A DNA stretch of 9,513 nucleotides. Source: Prevotellaceae bacterium UBA7017 (GTDB lineage Bacteria > Bacteroidota > Bacteroidia > Bacteroidales > Bacteroidaceae). The stretch covers positions 12,557-22,069 of the forward strand of contig DJWZ01000035.1 in the NCBI GenBank assembly GCA_002449535.1, given 5' to 3'. The notes beneath the pieces were generated by a model. That model was not told where the DNA came from. It saw only the letters and a program-made list of their open reading frames with translations, and searched no databases. This document shows positions 7,501 to 9,513 of this stretch, piece after piece (position 1 is the first letter of the stretch; the number at the start of each line of letters is the position of its first letter). Position numbers and translations under genes: made by a program.

Positions 7501-8390
7501 GGACGCACGCCTTTCTCGCCGCTGGGGCATGATGGGGAGTTGCCGTTCTCGGTGTTGTAGAAGAATCCGCAGCTCTCGCTGATGCTGTTAGGGCTGGCGC
7601 ATTGGAACCAGTAGCTCTTCATGTAGGGAGTGAACCGCGCCAGCATCTTCAGCAAGTCGGTCATCATCTCGCTTTCAGGAACAAAGGTGTTGTCGATAAC
7701 GCCTTCCGTTGGTGAAGCTACATCCCCTTCTGTCGGGTCTGGCTCGACGGTTTCGTTAGTGACATCATAGAGCCTGACATTGTCAATCATCACACATGAG
7801 CCTCCGGAAGCCCATGTTATATTGAATCCTAAAGAGATGGTCGTCTCCTCGGTAATGGTGAAATCTACTCCTACCGTTGACCACTGCATGCCAGGAAAGC
7901 ATGATGCGCTGCCTTTCGTGAAGGGAGAGTTGGAATTATTGCTTCCTGCCACAATCTTTATGCTGGAGGTGGCAGAATTGGCGTATGCGGAACGAATGTC
8001 GGCGGTAAGGCGATATTTTCCTGCGCCTAACGTTACGTTTTGCTTCAGGGCAGAAGACCCCGTGCTCCATCCCATGCGGAGATAGTAGCCTTGGGTGCCA
8101 TCCGTGAGGGTCGTCACCTTGCCAAAGTTGTTGTCTGTATAGCAGTCGGTGGTGATGATAAGCTGCTTGTCTATCGACGAACCGCTATATGTCCAGCCGT
8201 TGGGCTGATTCTGGATGTAACCGCGAAAGCCGTCGCTCTCCGTCTTCTTGGTCAGCGAGGTGATGTCGTCGGCTTCAAACGAGGGATTGGTAAGCTTTGC
8301 CGTAATATCTACAATGCCTGCTGCGTATGAATAACAGCATAGCAGGGATGAAACTGCTAAAAACTTCAGCCGGAGGAAAGTCTTTTTCAT
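4509..8390 (-). CDS. Large secreted multidomain protein, putative alpha/alpha-toroid carbohydrate-active enzyme with two CBM-like domains
   Basis: A 1293-residue exported protein; I could not assign a named catalytic family. Architecture by eye: signal peptide at 1-23 (LAVSSLLCCYSYA, cleavage after SYA). A first carbohydrate-binding-like beta domain spans about 28-212 (NPSFE at 35-39, GW at 65-66, ALKQNVTLGAGKYRLTADIR, MIDNVRLYDV), then an acidic/proline linker at 213-235. A helical domain at about 240-645 has toroid-like repeats and conserved-looking blocks NGWEADVLAATLGLFPD (424-440), YTLQNHNLFHTSYQNVVMQ (493-511) and NGNDWSLFLYDQ (565-576). A long beta-rich region follows at about 665-1055. 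A second binding-like domain lies at about 1070-1245 (NPHF at 1076-1079, GW at 1086-1087, LPQGQYRLSCQAFYRD). A repeat-encoded linker (1252-1263) and a short C-terminal module (1265-1293) end it. Helical toroid plus beta-sandwich is the layout of polysaccharide lyases and some hydrolases; His498, His502, Tyr505 and Asp568 are candidate catalytic residues by inference only. The ATG overlaps the GT4 stop by 4 nt, and the stop overlaps gtrA by 1 nt. Confidence 0.8.
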   Translation of the reverse strand: MKKTFLRLKFLAVSSLLCCYSYAAGIVDITAKLTNPSFEADDITSLTKKTESDGFRGYIQNQPNGWTYSGSSIDKQLIITTDCYTDNNFGKVTTLTDGTQGYYLRMGWSTGSSALKQNVTLGAGKYRLTADIRSAYANSATSSIKIVAGSNNSNSPFTKGSASCFPGMQWSTVGVDFTITEETTISLGFNITWASGGSCVMIDNVRLYDVTNETVEPDPTEGDVASPTEGVIDNTFVPESEMMTDLLKMLARFTPYMKSYWFQCASPNSISESCGFFYNTENGNSPSCPSGEKGVRPNADLSMVAAFLVKYAKPAGITLPTGITYDLLEEYAMKSLIYAYSTHKANKLKICSGGDYWGSTSTSDAVWESSLWAMSVAYSAFFQWDKLSDAQKGYVHALLKAECNYELNRTVPTGYAGDTKAEENGWEADVLAATLGLFPDDALAEKWFERMRLFAVNSYSHYSDASDSDAIDPDYNDTSVADLYKGNNLYSDYTLQNHNLFHTSYQNVVMQELGEAALALKLFQTANNGSSKVWTSNALQHNNQEVMDNVLNWLALADGELAMPNGNDWSLFLYDQITSYSTQACFQRDPNALLLENLAYKQIKARQATTPDGSWLLRPDVAARRMGVEAHRVMMTYLMHLTNSTADITPTSWEDFRNAHSKARTLDCQNVVRAYTPERFSCFSWSDGLKSYTGYFAADKADKNKIIVPYRANNSGNLTGWYEVSGKGTNASPVVNGIYQLDGNAWVMNGELAVNDKVLDNRFAIYSTQGNAIIYLDYVKANSACTITAEKGGLLAISTDELTKQKRTLYYDNGEGETAWKQTDGISQSTFSSDWVNIDNEIGVAGHNGKKIAFGDRDANNSIYTSKLYPMYNDESRAVKAGDYVDARHLVYYSNVTAETTRKLADDIVKLTFAEPTGWNGVIARDPSKDYYIMVTNFFGSSDANTVAINALNDFGVPVIAPAMTIEGSKGGTATYSLSQNNSYAKPVRFFIAGDAGAAEVRQISDNEIVITASATGDITVSSISSLGRFTEKANMLSGSSIKATLTGDGIEIESVIEPTPYIPQPGDDMTGYIKNPHFAGNSTEGWKITSTIGSGARNTNYNAQEFWQCNSFDIQQVVTGLPQGQYRLSCQAFYRDGSSAQAATSYQNGTFAANAKMYANDATVPLPSICSEAGTMGNLGITTSLGYVPNNMEQAQQYFLTKHYEVGTEVTVDDTGIMTIGIRKDKVITNDWAIFTNFRLTYLGGPTGINKVKGERLKVKGQGDTIYRLDGTKVSTMSQPGIYIYNGKKVTR
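4512..4598 (-). other. Short C-terminal module of the secreted protein (sorting-domain-like)
   Basis: The last 29 residues (1265-1293) follow a pattern common at the ends of exported Bacteroidales proteins: IYRLDGTKV, a Ser/Pro turn, then GIYIYNGKKVTR. It resembles a shortened type A C-terminal domain of the type IX secretion family, where the full domain directs export and surface anchoring. Whether this short form is a working sorting signal is unknown; it may only be a small beta module. It supports a cell-surface or extracellular location together with the signal peptide. Confidence 0.6.
4532..4544. repeat. AT dinucleotide run inside the C-terminal module
   Basis: Alternating T and A for 13 nt encodes Ile-Tyr-Ile-Tyr (1283-1286) of the C-terminal module. 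A change of one dinucleotide unit would shift the frame for the last seven codons and move the stop away from the gtrA start. It may simply be the natural coding of the GIYIYNGKK motif. Confidence 0.6.
4606..4637. repeat. Tandem heptamer array translated as a Lys/Gly-rich linker
   Basis: On the minus strand two heptamers alternate, AAGGTTA and AAGGTGA, giving two perfect 14-nt copies and four further bases (32 nt). The unit is not a multiple of three, so successive copies are read in different frames, giving KVKGERLKVKG (1252-1262). The array sits exactly in the linker between the second binding-like domain and the C-terminal module and reads as an insertion tolerated by a flexible joint. Perfect identity between copies suggests recent expansion. 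Confidence 0.85.
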
Positions 8391-9433
8391 AGGATAGTGT
8401 TGTATAAATTATAAACTTGTTCTGTTAGCTTCTCTGGATTGAAATGTGATGTGGCATGTTCGTATGCCTTTTGTCCCAGGTAGTCGGACTCCTGTGGGTC
8501 GGTCAGCAGTCGGTTTAATGATGAGGCAATCGACTTTACGTCGTTCGGGGCTACCTGTATGGCACCTATTCCTGCTGCTTCCGGTAGCGAAGAGACGTTG
8601 CTGGTAATAATCGGACAATGTTGCAGCGCCGCTTCTACCACAGGCAGTCCGAATCCTTCGTAGTAGGAGGGGTACAGCAATACCTTGGCGCACGTATAGA
8701 AGGCTTGCAGGATGTAGCCTTCGTGGATGTTGTCAAGTATTATGACATCGTTCGTGAGGTTCTTCTCCTGTATGAATTTCTCGCATAGTTTGCGATATTC
8801 GTGTCCGTTGCCTATTACGACAAACTTCGGACGCTTCTCCAGCCTCGCGTATGCCTTCAGCATCCCCAGCAGGTTCTTGCGGGCATTGATGCTGCCAACG
8901 GTAAGGATGAACTCCTCGTCTATATATTCTTTTATAATATCCCTTGCCTTCTGCTTATCCAAAGGGGTATAGAAGAGGTTTTGCACAGGCTGGTAGATGA
9001 CGCTGATTCTTTCTTCCGGAACATTGTAGAATCTCATTACATCCCGCTTTGTCGATTCGCTGATGCATATTACGTGGGTGGCATGCTTTGCCGACCAGCC
9101 GTATTTCTGTTCATATAGGAAGATGTCTATCGGTTTATACATTCTCGGAAACGTCCTCCATGCTACATCATGCATGGTAACTATGCTCTTGATGCCCACT
9201 TTGTTGATGTCTCGAGGCAACTCGTTGGACAGTCCGTGGAACAATACGCATCCGTCAGCCTTTGCCTTGTGTCCCATCCTGAAGGTACGTATCAGGGCAT
9301 TCTCGTCATAAAGTTTCGTGTCAATCTTTGGATAATGGGCGTGAATGGCATTTATGAGAGTCCGGCTGTAGTTGCCGAGCCCCGTATAATTGTGATAGTA
9401 TCTCTTTGCGTCGTAACCTATTTTATAATTCAT
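8387..9433 (-). CDS. GT4-family glycosyltransferase
   Basis: A cytoplasmic GT-B retaining glycosyltransferase that would transfer a sugar from a nucleotide-sugar donor to a growing glycan or lipid-linked acceptor. It has 348 residues, normal for the family. N-terminal half: glycine loop TGLGNYSRTL (17-26), HGLSNELP (66-73), MHDVAW (87-92) and VICISESTKRDV (121-132), the usual acceptor-side landmarks. C-terminal half: LTVGSINARKNLLG (177-190) with the donor-phosphate Arg/Lys pair at 185-186, and the EX7E motif E259-GFGLPVV-E267, followed by PIITSNVSSLPEAAG. The ATG at 9433 is preferred over an in-frame TTG at 9442, which lies in a tandem repeat and adds only Met-Ile-Ile. No Shine-Dalgarno is seen. 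The stop overlaps the large secreted protein's start by 4 nt (ATGA). Sugar and linkage specificity cannot be told; the fold and motifs resemble mannosyl- or rhamnosyltransferases of O-antigen and exopolysaccharide clusters. Confidence 0.93.
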   Translation of the reverse strand: MNYKIGYDAKRYYHNYTGLGNYSRTLINAIHAHYPKIDTKLYDENALIRTFRMGHKAKADGCVLFHGLSNELPRDINKVGIKSIVTMHDVAWRTFPRMYKPIDIFLYEQKYGWSAKHATHVICISESTKRDVMRFYNVPEERISVIYQPVQNLFYTPLDKQKARDIIKEYIDEEFILTVGSINARKNLLGMLKAYARLEKRPKFVVIGNGHEYRKLCEKFIQEKNLTNDVIILDNIHEGYILQAFYTCAKVLLYPSYYEGFGLPVVEAALQHCPIITSNVSSLPEAAGIGAIQVAPNDVKSIASSLNRLLTDPQESDYLGQKAYEHATSHFNPEKLTEQVYNLYNTIL

Positions 9434-9478
9434 AATTATCAATCTTCAATTATCAATTATCAATTATCAATCTTCAAC
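9423..9478. repeat. Degenerate heptamer tandem array spanning a gene junction
   Basis: Read on the minus strand from 9478, eight consecutive 7-nt units can be laid out: GTTGAAG, ATTGATA three times, ATTGAAG, ATTGATA, then the decayed ATTATGA and ATTATAA. The array covers the last codons and TGA stop of the upstream gene (9460-9462), the whole 26-nt gap, and the ATG (9431-9433) and next codons of the GT4 gene. The core (9437-9478) is nearly perfect, and the two units at the GT4 start are degenerate. Confidence 0.85.
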
Positions 9479-9513
9479 ATCTCCACCATCTTCCTTGCAG
9501 CATTGTCGGCAGC
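9460..9513 (-). CDS. C-terminal fragment of an upstream gene, probably part of the glycan cluster
   Basis: Seventeen codons and a TGA are visible: AADNAARKMVEMLKIDN. The first part reads as an amphipathic terminal helix of the kind that ends many glycosyltransferases and sugar-modifying enzymes. The last residues (LKIDN) and the stop are encoded by the heptamer array, so the natural terminus may have been altered by the repeat. No other in-frame stop interrupts it up to the window edge, and it lies on the same strand 26 nt ahead of the GT4 gene. Seventeen residues are too few to name a family; membership of the glycan cluster is inferred from position. Confidence 0.6.
   Translation of the reverse strand, partial: AADNAARKMVEMLKIDN

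Noticed and set aside
8320..8390. Lipoprotein signal in the large secreted protein (SSLLCC)
   Set aside because: The residues before the cysteines do not fit a lipobox, and an ordinary signal peptidase I site (SYA) follows.
9434..9442. TTG start adding three residues to the GT4 protein
   Set aside because: The codon belongs to the heptamer array, and the ATG at 9433 gives a normal N-terminus.
9423..9478. CRISPR-like or phage attachment interpretation of the junction repeat
   Set aside because: Units are 7 nt with no spacers and there is no integrase or cas gene nearby; it is a simple tandem repeat.

Overview
The window looks like chromosomal DNA of a Bacteroidales bacterium, most likely Prevotella/Segatella or a close relative. 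Three things suggest this. Most starts lack a Shine-Dalgarno sequence. A large secreted enzyme ends in the short C-terminal module typical of the group (G-x-Y-I-x-N-G-K-K-V). Low-complexity tandem repeats sit at gene junctions and inside a protein linker. The genus is a judgement from style and was not tested by a search. All convincing genes are on the minus strand, so the window is transcribed from right to left, and there is almost no non-coding DNA.

Right part (9513 down to 4111): a glycan-related gene group. It starts with the last 17 codons of an unidentified gene, then a GT4 glycosyltransferase (8387-9433). Next is a 1293-residue secreted multidomain protein with a probable alpha/alpha-toroid carbohydrate-active core between two carbohydrate-binding-like domains (4509-8390). 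A small GtrA-family membrane protein follows (4111-4509). The last three genes overlap by 4 nt (ATGA) and 1 nt (TAGTG), so they are probably one translationally coupled unit. A surface or extracellular glycan is plausibly assembled by the glycosyltransferases, with GtrA helping to supply or flip a lipid-linked sugar. The secreted enzyme would then cut or bind a glycan outside the cytoplasm.

Left part (4062 down to 1): a catabolic cassette, aldA-lutA-lutB-lutC. AldA oxidises L-lactaldehyde, the product of L-fucose and L-rhamnose breakdown, to L-lactate. The LutABC iron-sulfur complex then oxidises L-lactate to pyruvate. The genes are packed stop-to-start (TAAATG) or with ATGA overlaps, and lutC runs off the left edge after 154 codons. 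Only a 48-nt AT-rich spacer separates this cassette from gtrA, so it may have its own promoter or be read through.

The most unusual features are two tandem arrays built on a 7-nt unit. One lies at the junction upstream of the GT4 gene and supplies both the stop codon of one gene and the start codon of the next. The other is translated as a lysine/glycine-rich linker just before the C-terminal module of the secreted enzyme. The secreted enzyme itself could not be placed in a named catalytic family and is the best candidate for new biochemistry. I saw no RNA genes, insertion sequences, CRISPR arrays or clear terminators, and no gene-free stretch longer than 48 nt.
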